Assembly: GCA_020636095.1 (NCBI GenBank)
Contig: JACJYN010000004.1
Coordinates: 1 to 64,000, forward strand
DNA length: 64,000 bases
From: Lewinellaceae bacterium
GTDB lineage: Bacteria; Bacteroidota; Bacteroidia; Chitinophagales; Saprospiraceae
Reading direction: 5' to 3'
Position 1 is the stretch's first letter; each line of letters begins with the position of its first letter. The notes beneath the pieces are model-generated. The model was not told where the DNA came from. It ran no database searches and saw only the letters and a list, made by a program, of their open reading frames with translations. Position numbers and translations under genes: made by a program. Below are positions 27,157-37,600 of this stretch, piece after piece.

Positions 27157-27300
27157 CTATTCAGCATCGTGGTGATTTGACCCCTCAAGCAAAATTTTGT
27201 AAGCCGCCCTTCCCCTTCCAAGGGGAATGAGAAGGGGTTCCAGCGGGAAAAAGTCTACAAAATTTTGCGTCAGGCGTATTTCAGACCCCATGCTGAATAG
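27157..27300. mobile_element. 144-bp miniature inverted-repeat element
   Basis: The ends are CTATTCAGCAT (27157-27167) and ATGCTGAATAG (27290-27300), perfect inverted 11-mers flanked by TAA on both sides. A second perfect pair, GCAAAATTTTGTA (27189-27201) and TACAAAATTTTGC (27256-27268), lies inside, and a central GGGGAA hairpin at the tip. Together they form one long imperfect stem. Confidence 0.75.
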
Positions 27301-27382
27301 TAACGGATTTTATTTAATTTACGTGTGAGGTTAGTTCACGTGCCCCTTTTCCTGATTTCTTTTACCACAACACCTTAAAAAT

Positions 27383-28417
<1,035 letters not shown>

Positions 28418-28438
28418 AAAGTTCGATAAAACCTTTTT

Positions 28439-28480
28439 AGCTGGTTAAGCGAATTTTTACTAAAATTCGCTTAACCAGCT
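28439..28480. terminator. Long hairpin between the two secreted-protein genes
   Basis: AGCTGGTTAAGCGAATTTT pairs with AAAATTCGCTTAACCAGCT around a 4-base centre: a 19-bp perfect stem. It may terminate the upstream gene, though no T-run follows; it could also be a relic palindrome. Confidence 0.55.
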
Positions 28481-28498
28481 TCATCATACTATTCCGTT

Positions 28499-30004
28499 AT
28501 GAAAAAAATTCAGTTGCTTCTCCTTCTTTTTTTCTTATCCAGTATTTTTTCTAATACTCAGGCACAAGAAAAAAGGGGTAATATTTGGGTTATTGGATAT
28601 GATGTTGACCTAACTCCTGAGGGTGCAGGAACAAAATTGGATTTTAATCATATACCGCTTGAAGTGAGTTTTGTTGAAAAACCCATGTGGTTCGCAAGTT
28701 CTAGTGTAAGTATGTGCGACAAAGAAGGCAATTTGTTATTTTATAGCAATGGGTGTTATGTTGCAGATTCCACTCACCAATTAATGCCTGGTAGTGAGAG
28801 TTTAAGCCCAGGAATAGTTGAAGATGACTATTGCCCCTATGGAGGTCTTCAGGTACAAGGATTAATAGCTCTCCCCCATTTTGACAACCTATATTATTTG
28901 GTAGGTTATCAGTCGGAAATTCTTTTTGAATTCTCTAGCATTAAAGGAACTTCAATCACCTATTCCATTATTGACATGAATGCTAATAATGGCCTAGGGG
29001 AAATGGTCGAAAAAAACAACATTATTTTAGAGGATACCTTTCCCCGCGGCTATCTCCAAGCCATCCAGCACGCCAACGGGCGTGACTGGTGGATTATAGC
29101 GCCCAAAGCGGTGAGCAATTGTTATCACAAGCTGCTGCTGGACAGCACTGGCCTTCACTATGTAGAAAAACAATGCATCGGCAATGTATGGAATGAGCAG
29201 GATTGGACCGGGCAAGCCACTTTTTCACCAAACGGCTCAAAGTATATCCGGTTTAATGCTTATAACGGTCTGAATATCTTTGACTTTGACCGGTGTAATG
29301 GGGAGTTGTCCAACCACATTCAGGTTCAAATTCCAGGAGAGTACAGTTCTGGGGGAGTAGGCGTATCACCTAACTCCAGGTATCTGTACGCTTCGGCAAA
29401 CGACAGTTTATTTCAGCTTGACCTTCAGGCGCCAGACATACAGGAAAGCCTGATATTCATAGAAGCTTATGACGGGCAGCCTTTTCCTTATTATGGAAGG
29501 TTCTATCTTCAGCAACTGGCGCCAGACGGCAAAATCTATATCGGAGGTACGGGCAGCCACAAGCATCTCCACATCATTCACCAACCGGATAGCGCCGGCC
29601 TGGCATGCAATTTTGAACAACACGGCCTGCCGCTACCTTCTTTTAATTACGTCAGTATGCCCAACCTACCTCATTTTAACATGGGGCCTACTGAAGAGCT
29701 TTGTGATTGGGTACTCAATGATACGAGAGAAGCAGAAACTACACCATCCCCCTTTACTGTATCGGTTTTCCCTAATCCGGCTGCTACCCATTTTACGGTG
29801 TCTTTCAGCGGCCCCTTTCCGGAAGACGGCCTACTGTTATTGTACAACGCTTTGGGTGGGGAGTATGGACGGTTAGCCATCTCCTCAGGGGAAAGGGAAG
29901 CTTCTCTTGACATTAGCGGCTGGCCGGCCGGAGTGTACTATTATGAAGCCTGTACCGCAACCCAGCGGGTTGGGGCGGGAAAGCTGCTGATCTTGGATCA
30001 ATAG
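28499..30004 (+). CDS. Secreted propeller-like protein with T9SS sorting domain
   Basis: The 501-aa protein has a signal peptide (QLLLLLFFLSSIFSNTQAQ). Residues ~30-400 contain repeated WFASSSVSMCDKEGNLLFYSNG, YLVGYQSEILF and GVSPNSRYLYASANDSLFQLDL, like the WD-type beta-propellers of Saprospiria surface proteins. The last ~80 residues are a type A T9SS C-terminal domain (SVFPNPAATHFTVSFSG, LLYNALGGEYGRL, GVYYYEACTATQRVGAGKLL). It is thus exported across the outer membrane and anchored or released. Ligand unknown. Part of it is AT-rich compared with its 3' half. Confidence 0.85.
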   Translation: MKKIQLLLLLFFLSSIFSNTQAQEKRGNIWVIGYDVDLTPEGAGTKLDFNHIPLEVSFVEKPMWFASSSVSMCDKEGNLLFYSNGCYVADSTHQLMPGSESLSPGIVEDDYCPYGGLQVQGLIALPHFDNLYYLVGYQSEILFEFSSIKGTSITYSIIDMNANNGLGEMVEKNNIILEDTFPRGYLQAIQHANGRDWWIIAPKAVSNCYHKLLLDSTGLHYVEKQCIGNVWNEQDWTGQATFSPNGSKYIRFNAYNGLNIFDFDRCNGELSNHIQVQIPGEYSSGGVGVSPNSRYLYASANDSLFQLDLQAPDIQESLIFIEAYDGQPFPYYGRFYLQQLAPDGKIYIGGTGSHKHLHIIHQPDSAGLACNFEQHGLPLPSFNYVSMPNLPHFNMGPTEELCDWVLNDTREAETTPSPFTVSVFPNPAATHFTVSFSGPFPEDGLLLLYNALGGEYGRLAISSGEREASLDISGWPAGVYYYEACTATQRVGAGKLLILDQ

Positions 30005-30023
30005 GGCCACCTGAAAGTGGCCC
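30004..30023. terminator. Hairpin between convergent genes
   Basis: The stem GGGCCAC / GTGGCCC with loop CTGAAA starts at the stop codon of the secreted protein and precedes the convergent aminopeptidase stop. It may serve both directions. Confidence 0.5.
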
Positions 30024-30036
30024 CTTCTGATTAGGA

Positions 30037-31425
30037 TTACCCCTGCCGTTCCGCCTCCACCTCTTGTATCGTCTTCGGAATAGGCTGCCCCAGTATCTGG
30101 TGGCCGGACTCCGTGATCAGCACATTGTCCTCGATGCGGATGCCGCTGAAGTTCCGGTACTGTTGTACTTTTTCATAATTGATGAACTCCCAGTGTTTGC
30201 GTTCCTCCTGCCACTGGCCGATCAACTCGGGAATGAAGTAGATGCCTGGCTCGACGGTTAGCACAAAGCCCGGCATCAGGGTGCGGGCCAGGCGCAGCGA
30301 TTTCAGCCCGAACTGGCTGCTGCGTTCCATTTCATCGCCGTAGCCGACATGGTCTTCCCCCAATCCTTCCATATCGTGTACATCCATGCCGATCATGTGG
30401 CCCAGGCCGTGCGGGAAGAAGAGGGCGTGGGCGCCTGCCTGGACGGCTTCCTCGGTATCTCCTTTCATGATGCCCAGCGCTTTCAGCCCTTCGGTGATCA
30501 TTCGGGCAGCGTACAGATGGACATCCCGGTAGGGAATCCCCGGCTTCAGCGCCTCGATGCAGGCCACTTCCGTATCCAGCACGATCTTGTAGATTTCTTT
30601 CTGCCGGGTGTTGAAAGATTTGCTCACCGGGAAGGTGCGGGTGATGTCGCCGGCGTAATGGGTGGGCGTCTCGGCGCCAAAGTCGCCCAGCACCAGCTGC
30701 CCTTCCTTCAGGGTATTTCCGTGGTAGTGGTTGTGCAGCGTCTGCCCGTTGACGGTGAGGATGGCCGGGTAGGACAGTTGCCCGTCGGCGGCTAGGGCGA
30801 TGCCCTCCACAATACCCGCCAGCTCCGCCTCCAGGATGCCGGGGCGGGCGCGGCGCATGGCCGCCAGGTGCATAGCGCGGGTGATGTTGACCGCCTTTTC
30901 CATTTCCGCGACCTCCTCCGGGCTCTTGATGGAAACCAGGGAAATGACCGCTTTGATCAGGGCTTCGGACGCTCTGCTTTTTACAATATTGATCGGAATA
31001 TCCATCCACTGGCTGAGCAAAATCTGGTTGTCGGCGCGGTAGGGGGGAAGGAAGTGAACCGGCCTTCCTTTATTCAGGGCATCTTTCAGGTGGCCTTCCA
31101 GGCTGCCGTAGGGGGTTGTTTCATTGACGCCCACCCGGCGGGCCCGCTCCGCCAGGGTAGGTTGAGGGCCCATCCAGACGACGTCGTCGATGGTCAGCTC
31201 GTTGCCGTAGATGGCGGTTTTTTGTTCGTCGATATCGATCAGCCCGGCCAGCCCGGGGCTGTCCAGGCCGAAGAAATACAGGAAATGGCTGTCCTGCCGG
31301 AAGCGGTAGGTATTATCGGCGTAGTTCATGGGGCTCTCCTGGTTGCCCATCAGGAGGATGATGCCGGTGTCGAGCTGTCCCTGCAACCGGTGCCGGCGCT
31401 CTATGTAGGTATTTTTATCAAACAT
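30037..31425 (-). CDS. pepP: Xaa-Pro aminopeptidase (M24B)
   Basis: The 462-aa cytoplasmic metallopeptidase releases N-terminal residues next to proline. An N-terminal AMP_N domain (residues 1-~130: GIILLMGNQESPMNYADNTYRFRQDSHFLYFFG) is followed by the pita-bread core with the metal ligands in LGDFGAETPTHYAGDITRTFPVS (two Asp), HGLGHMIGMDVHD (His), TVEPGIYF (Glu) and GIRIEDNVLIT (Glu). Length and both domains fit PepP. It diverges from the kdsC-like operon. Confidence 0.93.
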   Translation of the reverse strand: MFDKNTYIERRHRLQGQLDTGIILLMGNQESPMNYADNTYRFRQDSHFLYFFGLDSPGLAGLIDIDEQKTAIYGNELTIDDVVWMGPQPTLAERARRVGVNETTPYGSLEGHLKDALNKGRPVHFLPPYRADNQILLSQWMDIPINIVKSRASEALIKAVISLVSIKSPEEVAEMEKAVNITRAMHLAAMRRARPGILEAELAGIVEGIALAADGQLSYPAILTVNGQTLHNHYHGNTLKEGQLVLGDFGAETPTHYAGDITRTFPVSKSFNTRQKEIYKIVLDTEVACIEALKPGIPYRDVHLYAARMITEGLKALGIMKGDTEEAVQAGAHALFFPHGLGHMIGMDVHDMEGLGEDHVGYGDEMERSSQFGLKSLRLARTLMPGFVLTVEPGIYFIPELIGQWQEERKHWEFINYEKVQQYRNFSGIRIEDNVLITESGHQILGQPIPKTIQEVEAERQG

Positions 31426-31554
31426 GTATTGGTTATTGTGTTAGGTATAGTCTTAGCGCAGGAAATATAATGATTTGTAACGAATTTTCCGGATGTACCC
31501 GTGTATAGAACGCTCCAAAACCCAATATTACTTCTTTTGTCGGGGTACAAAACT

Positions 31555-31562
31555 TACATTTG
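31555..31562 (+). promoter_or_regulatory. Bacteroidota-type -7 box of the kdsC-like operon
   Basis: TACATTTG matches TAnnTTTG and sits 18 bp before the ATG at 31581. A TTG lies 15 bp upstream (closer than the usual 18-20), so the -33 element is uncertain. Confidence 0.55.
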
Positions 31563-31580
31563 CAGGGTAAATGCGGTTAA

Positions 31581-32078
31581 ATGAATCATCTGGAACAATT
31601 TCGTGAAATAGAGACCTTCATCTTTGACGTTGACGGGGTGCTGACCGATAGCCTGGTCCTGGTCCTCGAGGATGGAAGCCTGCTGCGGCAGATGAGCATC
31701 AGAGACGGTTACGCTATCAAGCAGGCCGTCATCGAAGGATACAACGTTTGCATCATCACCGGAGGGAAGTCGGAAGGGGTCAGAAAACGCCTGGAAGGGC
31801 TGGGCGTGGAGCCTATTTATACAGGCGTGGAAGACAAGTTGAAGGTTTACGATAAGTATATAAAAGACAATAACCTGAACGAGGAGGCCATCCTTTACAT
31901 GGGAGACGATGTGCCCGATTATGCGGTCATGCGCCGCGTGGGCCTTCCCACCTGCCCCCGGGACGCCGCTCCTGAAATGTTTGAACTGGCCAAGTACGTC
32001 TCGCCTTACGATGGAGGGAAGGGCTGCGTGCGGGACGTTATCGAGAAGGTGCTGCGGCTGAATGATCAGTGGATGTAG
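31581..32078 (+). CDS. kdsC: KdsC-like HAD phosphatase (KDO-8-phosphate phosphatase family)
   Basis: The 165-aa cap-less HAD protein has FIFDVDGVLTD (catalytic Asp pair), IITGGKSEGVRKRL (motif II), a lysine in VEDKLKVY, and YMGDDVPDYAVMRRVGLPTCPRDA (motif IV plus the KdsC tail). KdsC makes KDO for lipopolysaccharide core. The protein could alternatively act on another sugar-8- or 9-phosphate. It heads an apparent operon with a UbiA-family enzyme and maf. Confidence 0.85.
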   Translation: MNHLEQFREIETFIFDVDGVLTDSLVLVLEDGSLLRQMSIRDGYAIKQAVIEGYNVCIITGGKSEGVRKRLEGLGVEPIYTGVEDKLKVYDKYIKDNNLNEEAILYMGDDVPDYAVMRRVGLPTCPRDAAPEMFELAKYVSPYDGGKGCVRDVIEKVLRLNDQWM

Positions 32079-32102
32079 TGTGAAATTACTTACAGAATTC
32101 TT

Positions 32103-33035
32103 ATGCTAAAGGCTTTGCTGAGGCTGGTGCGCTTTCCCAACCTGGTGATCGTCGCACTTACGCAATATTTACTCTATTACGGACTATTGCTGCCCGCCTT
32201 CCGGCAGTACAGCCTGGAGCCTGCCCTCGATGGGGAACACTTCAGCCTGCTGGTTGCCGTCACCCTGCTGATCAGCGCGGGGGGATACGTTATCAACGAC
32301 ATCGTAGACTTCCGCATCGATCTCATCAACCGGCCGGATAAGGTGGTGATCAACCGGCAGGTCCGGGTGCAATCGGCTTACTGGTTGTATTTTTGTTTTA
32401 ACCTGCTGGGGTTTTTAATATCTCTTTATTTATCCTTTTACATTGAATGCATCCCGCTGGCGAATCTGTTTCCGCTCGCAGTGATCCTGCTGTTCGTGTA
32501 CTCCATCTACCTAAAAAGCCAGGCGGTCCTGGGCAATTTGCTCATCGCGCTCTTTTGTGCCGGAGTGGCCGGCATTGTATGGTTTGCAGAACGCGGGCCT
32601 TTTCAGCAACTCCTGGAAGAGGCGCCGGTTATCGCGGGCCGTTTGGGAAGCATCATCAGCTGGTACATGGCCTTTGCCTTTATGTCTACCATGTTCCGCG
32701 AGGTCGTCAAAGATATGGAAGATGTACAAGGAGACGTTGGCGCCAATTGCCGGACCATTCCGGTGCGTTGGGGTATGAACGTGGCGAAAGGAGTAGCTCT
32801 TTCCTTTGGCCTCGGCCTGGCTGTTTTCCTTATCTACCTGCCCCTGGGGTCACCGGAGCTTTTTACGAAAAGCAGCCTTTTTTTTCTTGCTTTGGGCATT
32901 CTGCTGCCTTTGTTCCTGGCGCTGATCTGGGTGTTGCGCGCCCGTGAGAAAGCGCAGTTCCACCGTTTGAGCCAACTCGCCAAGCTGATCATGCTGAGCG
33001 GCCTGGGCCTCTTGTTATTACTAGCTATACAATAA
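32103..33035 (+). CDS. UbiA-family prenyltransferase
   Basis: The 310-aa, roughly eight-helix inner-membrane enzyme carries the first aspartate-rich motif in INDIVDFRIDLINRPDKVV (N-D-x-x-D-x-x-x-D-x-x-N-R-P) and a second near FREVVKDMEDVQGDVGANCRTIPVRWG. The pattern resembles the geranylgeranylglycerol-phosphate/chlorophyll-synthase side of the family, common in Bacteroidota next to maf. The acceptor is not certain (polar lipid or quinone precursor). It starts 24 bp after kdsC and ends 3 bp before maf. Confidence 0.88.
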   Translation: MLKALLRLVRFPNLVIVALTQYLLYYGLLLPAFRQYSLEPALDGEHFSLLVAVTLLISAGGYVINDIVDFRIDLINRPDKVVINRQVRVQSAYWLYFCFNLLGFLISLYLSFYIECIPLANLFPLAVILLFVYSIYLKSQAVLGNLLIALFCAGVAGIVWFAERGPFQQLLEEAPVIAGRLGSIISWYMAFAFMSTMFREVVKDMEDVQGDVGANCRTIPVRWGMNVAKGVALSFGLGLAVFLIYLPLGSPELFTKSSLFFLALGILLPLFLALIWVLRAREKAQFHRLSQLAKLIMLSGLGLLLLLAIQ

Positions 33036-33038
33036 AAG

Positions 33039-33620
33039 ATGATAATGGACATCCTGAATAAAAAGATCATCCTCGCTTCTCAGTCTCCCCGCCGCCGGCA
33101 GCTGCTGGAACAGGCGGGCTTCACTTTCGAGATAAAAACCAAGCCGATCGACGAGTCCTTTCCGGCGGATATGCCGGTGGACGAAGTGGCGCCCTTTCTG
33201 GCGCGCCAGAAGGCCCGCGCCGCCCGCGAGTTCATCACCGGTGATGAGGTATTGCTCACCGCCGATAGCGTGGTCATCCTGGGCGACACCATCTACAACA
33301 AGCCCGAAGATGCCGAAGACGCCCGCCGCATCCTGCGCGCGCTCTCCGGCCAGGTGCATCGGGTGATCACCGGCGTCTGCCTGCTTTCCAAAGAAAAGGA
33401 GCGGGTGTTCTCCGGGGAGTCCCGCGTCCACTTCGCCGAACTATCCGACGACGAGATCGACTACTACATCCGCACCTGCCAGCCGTTCGACAAAGCGGGC
33501 GCCTATGCCATTCAGGAGTGGATCGGCCTGTGCAAGATCGACCGCATCGAGGGGACGTACGCCAATATCATGGGGCTGCCGGTGGATTTGGTGTATCGGG
33601 AGATGGGGAACTTTGTGTAA
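33039..33620 (+). CDS. maf: Maf-family nucleoside-triphosphate pyrophosphatase
   Basis: The 193-aa protein shows IILASQSPRRRQLLEQAG (phosphate-binding loop), DESFPADMPVDEVAPFLARQKA, LTADSVVILGDTIYNKPEDAEDA and QPFDKAGAYAIQEW. It hydrolyses non-canonical or pyrimidine NTPs (dTTP/UTP type) and prevents their incorporation. The ATG at 33045 is an equally good start two codons later. Third gene of the kdsC-ubiA-maf set. Confidence 0.93.
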   Translation: MIMDILNKKIILASQSPRRRQLLEQAGFTFEIKTKPIDESFPADMPVDEVAPFLARQKARAAREFITGDEVLLTADSVVILGDTIYNKPEDAEDARRILRALSGQVHRVITGVCLLSKEKERVFSGESRVHFAELSDDEIDYYIRTCQPFDKAGAYAIQEWIGLCKIDRIEGTYANIMGLPVDLVYREMGNFV

Positions 33621-33757
33621 GTGTGTGGAGGAGTTATTTTATAACTCGCACGCCAATAGGAAATTGGCGCCCGAGACAGCGTTGTCGGGGTGCAATTTCC
33701 CATTGCACTCCGACTTGAGCTCCGGTTAAAAACAATCTAAATATGCTTGACTACTTA

Positions 33758-33941
33758 AGAGCATGTTTGGAGGTAGTCCCCGATATGCATCGGGGCAGGC
33801 ATTCGGGGCAAATGCCTGCTTTTGGAACCTCATTTCGGCTATTTTCATGCCCGTAGCGCTGCTATGGGCATGAAAATGAGCCTCCTGAGAACCCAAAATC
33901 AGCCATTTTCGCTTCCAAAGCACCACCTCCAAACATGCTCT
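33758..33941. mobile_element. 184-bp miniature element with TAAG-flanked ends (copy A)
   Basis: The perfect 17-bp inverted ends are AGAGCATGTTTGGAGGT (33758-33774) and ACCTCCAAACATGCTCT (33925-33941), bordered by TAAG at 33756-33759 and 33941-33944. An internal hairpin is built on ATTTTCATGCCC / GGGCATGAAAAT. It has no coding capacity. It shares its border pattern with the element at 48833. Confidence 0.8.
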
Positions 33942-34047
33942 AAGTGTGTAAAAGTGGAAATGTGTAAAAGTACTGTGGCGGCCAGACGGTACGAATCAGC
34001 CAATTAACGAAATCAACCCATTTTACCCTGAGTTTGTCGAAGGGCAA

Positions 34048-34344
34048 CTACTCCCGCCGCCCAAACGGCATCTCCCGCTCCCGGGCCTGGCGTTGCTTGC
34101 GCTTTTGCAGGGCTTGTATGGTTTTCTCCACCCCGCGGGCGATCTCCGTCCAGACAGTGTCTTCTTTTTTCCGGGTAGCGGCGCTTGGGCTTTGGCGCCT
34201 GGTAGCTCTGCACATTCTGCTCTGCCTTGGGGTTTTCAGGTCTTTCCTGAACTCGGAGAAATCCCTTTGGGCTGGAAGGAAACTTTCAATTTCTCCTATT
34301 GCCGTATCTATATCAATGAACCAACTCTTTATCTCCTCTGTCAT
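34048..34344 (-). pseudogene. HepT-like (DUF86) toxin, degenerate
   Basis: The N-terminus MTEEIKSWFIDIDTAIGEIE, then SFLPAQRDFSEFRKDLKT, aligns by eye with HepT-type minimal-nucleotidyltransferase partners (DILxAIxEIExF...FxxFxxDxKT). After KT the expected AVERNLEIIGEA helix and the catalytic RNxxxH motif are missing; instead an Arg/Gln-rich tail runs to 34048. It is therefore probably a recombined or decayed remnant. The preceding nucleotidyltransferase fragment overlaps its start by 32 bp, the typical MntA/HepT arrangement. Confidence 0.5.
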
Positions 34345-34459
34345 AGATCAGCGCTTTGGTCCTGTTCAACACCTTCTTAAATATTGGATGCTCGATCGAT
34401 TGGTTATACCAAATGAAGAAATGGCTATTTTTTGATCTACTCCCCAATAATCGGGAATA
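34313..34459 (-). pseudogene. C-terminal fragment of a MntA-like nucleotidyltransferase
   Basis: An open frame without a start reads ...WYNQSIEHPIFKKVLNRTKA then LIYDRGDKELVH and stops at 34313-34315, overlapping the HepT-like ATG. The HPIFKKVL...LIYDRG ending resembles C-termini of MNT-type nucleotidyltransferases that neutralise HepT. The catalytic GSxARGE part is absent upstream, where CACCCTGAGCTTGTCGAA-type repeats begin. Confidence 0.4.
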
Positions 34460-34679
34460 TTAGTAGTGTTTTCAAGTGACGGTCTACGATTCGGTGAACT
34501 TGTGGTGATTCCCTGGACACGTTTAGGTGAGCAATATAACCATTTCACCCTGAGCTTGTCGAATTCACCCTGAGCTTGTCGAAGGAACAGCCATATAGCC
34601 ATCATCTAATGGGCGAAGTACTTCCTACTCTGCTTACGAAGCAAAATGGGTACAGCATTTACACACTTACACAAACGGT
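34460..34679. other. Repeat-bearing gap before the WG-repeat gene
   Basis: Two adjacent copies of TTCACCCTGAGCTTGTCGAA lie at about 34545-34582; a related CCCTGAGTTTGTCGAAGGGCAA occurs at 34026. These copies bracket the decayed toxin pair. No gene is seen. Confidence 0.5.
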
Positions 34680-37600
34680 TCACTTCCTCAAATCCCACAC
34701 CCAGTGCCCGTCCATGTCGAAGTACCCGATCATATCCCCCTGCTCTACGCGGAAGAGGCCGTCGCCGGCGTAGCTGATGTACTCGTAGTCGGGTTGAACG
34801 ATCAGCTCGCCGTTGAGGCTGGCCAGGCCGTTGAAGCCCTGGATGCGGACTTTGGCGTAGCCTTCCTCAAAGTTCTCGATCTTGTCGTATTTGGGAGGGA
34901 TCAGCTCGATGCCCTTCTGGTTGATAATGCCCCATTTGCCATCCACCTGTACGACGGCGACGCCGTGTTTAAATTCGGTGGCTTCTTCATAATAGCCATC
35001 GTAGAGGTGGGCCTGTTCGGTGATGTAGTAAAATCGGTACTTATCGTCTCTGACCAGGCCGCGGCCCTCCTGGAAGGCCAGCATGCGGTCGACGCTGGGC
35101 TCGATCAGCAGCTTGCCGTGGCGGTCGATCAGGCCGGCCTTGCGGATACCTTTATAGACGACGGCTTTGCCGTCGTTGAAGTCCAGGCATTTGGAATATT
35201 TGAAAGGGATCACGGTTTCTCCTCTGGTGTTGATATAGCCACAGGCGCCGTCCTGTTGTACGGCGGCCAGCCCTTCTGAGAAAGAAGAAACTTTGGAATA
35301 GATATCCGGGATCAGCAGGCGGCCGGTGGTGTCGATAAAGCCGTAGCCGTCTTTGTACTTAACGGCCGCCAGGCCATCGCTGAAAGGCTGGATTTCCCGA
35401 AGGTGGAGGCTGGTGATGAGCTCTCCATCCCGGCCCACCAGGCCATACCGGACGTTATTGTTGCCGTAGCGGACGACCGCCAGGCCGTGCTCGTTGAACT
35501 CCTGAATCTCGGAGTAGCGGGGCCGCTGAGCAAAGTGGCCGAGCGTGTCGATCAGCCCATACTCGTTATTGACCACCACGCGGGCGATGCCCCGGCTAAA
35601 ATCAAAGCCTTTGTCGAATTTCGGAGGGACGATGAAGGCGCCTTTGGGATTGATGTAGCCGACCCCCTCTTCGCTGTACACCCAAGCCAGCCCGTTCTGG
35701 AAGTTACCCGCCCGGCGGTAGAGAAAATCTACTGATACATCGCCCTGCTTATCGATAAAGCCCCAGCTGTTGGCCAGCTTGGCGGCGGCCAGGCCGTCGC
35801 TGAAGTTCTGCACTTCCCGGAAGCGGCAGGGAATTACCTCCAGCCCATCGCGGTTGACAAACCCCCACAGGCCGTTTCGCTTGACGGCCAGGCGCCCTTC
35901 CCGGAAAGAGCCGATCTCATCGTAGACGGCGCTGACGGTGAGCTGCCCCAGGGTATCGATCAGGCCGTACTTGGGCTCCCGGATATAGACCCGGACGATC
36001 TTGTTGCCGGTGTTTTCCAAAAACTGTACCCCGTCGTAGCGGCAGGGGATCAGTATGTCGGCATCGCGGTTGACCATGCCCCACTTGCCATGGCATTCTA
36101 CAATACCCACATCGTTGACGAAATCTTTGGCGAAGGTATACTGTGGAGGGACGATCACCTGAGCGGCGGTGTCGATATACCCCCATTCACAGCCCTCGCA
36201 GGTCAGGGAAGCGTCATGGCGGAAGAGCTGGTCGTATTGCGTATAGTCCAGCATGATGCTGGGGGTTGTCAGCCCGTCGAGATAGGTGCGTAGCTTGCCC
36301 AGGTTGTGATCCGGTTTCATGTTGCCTGAAAGGCGCCCGGCGAAGCTGAAACGGGCCACGCCATCGACAAACTCGCCCAGGTAGGCCATGTCCCGGCGTA
36401 CGATGCGCCCGATGCGGTCGACCAGGCCCTGGCGGCCGTTGGAAAAGACACAGCGCGCCAGGGGATAACCCCGCCGGAAATCGTCAAAGCGGACATCCCA
36501 AAAGTCCATCTCGGTGACCAGCCTGCCCAACTCATTGCTGACCAGGCCATAAGCCATATCAAAGCGGAAAGACGTGCGTTCAAATTCGTATCGTTCTGAT
36601 TTTTCGATACCCACCAGCGTGAAACCCAGGCTGCGCTCAACCTGTACGGTGTGAAATTTGGGTTCGATCTGCGCCTCGCCATCCTGCAGGCGGCGCAGGC
36701 CCCAGCGATCCTCCTGAGGAGAGTAGAACCATTCAAACTGGTCGAGCAGGTAATCGTTGCCGCTGTTTTCCGATGCCAGTTCGTTTTTCGCGCTATTGGT
36801 TCGGATTTTGACCTGGAAATGGTTCTGGAAGTTGCTGGTATCCCGGAGTTTGCCCTCTTCGTCCAGGCTTAGCAAGGTCAATGCTTCTCCTTTCCCATCG
36901 GGCTGCTTGCGATAAGCCCTGGCTTGGTTGCCCTCCAGCTCTATGCGGTGGTAAACCGCCGGAACTACGGGCTCTCCCTGAAAATTGACAATGCCAAAGC
37001 GGCCCTCTTTCTTCACGATGCATGCCTTGCCGCGCAGCGGAGCAATATAATCGTATTCAAAGGGGATGACAGAGACACCTCCGGCCTGGACAACCCCCCA
37101 CTGCCCCTGGTAATTGACGCGAAAGAGCTTTTTATCATAAGCCTGTATTTCATTATAGGCCGGTGGCAGCATCTCGTTGCCACACCAGTCTAACAGGCCC
37201 AGCTGTCTTTTCTTCTTGGTGATGACATATCGCTTGGAGAACGAATAGTAATCGTCGAAGCTGCCGTCAGAAATGATCCGGGAACAAGGAATGGAGTAGA
37301 CATACTGGCCCTCATTCCGGGAGAGCTTGATGAAATTGTCGGAGATGCGGCTAAACGCCTTGTATTCGGCTGGAATCACCCGTATTCCATAGAAGTCGAT
37401 CGCTCCCCAGAGGCTGCCGGTGCGGTAGAAAAAGAGGCTGTCGCTGAAAAACCGGATTTCGTTGGCCTCATTGGGCAGTATTTCTCTGCCGATGCCCGAC
37501 AGCAGGCCCAGGCGGTTGGCCCGGGTGGTGATGAAAAACCGGCCTTCTTCCGACTGAATGTCATCGTAAACCGGTTCGGCCAGCTTATTGCCAAACTTGT

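Noticed and set aside
34366..34605. 79-residue minus-strand frame near the MntA-like remnant
   Set aside because: It includes the CCCTGAG-TTGTCGAA repeats and reads the toxin-pair region in the wrong frame; the family-like frame is 34313-34459.
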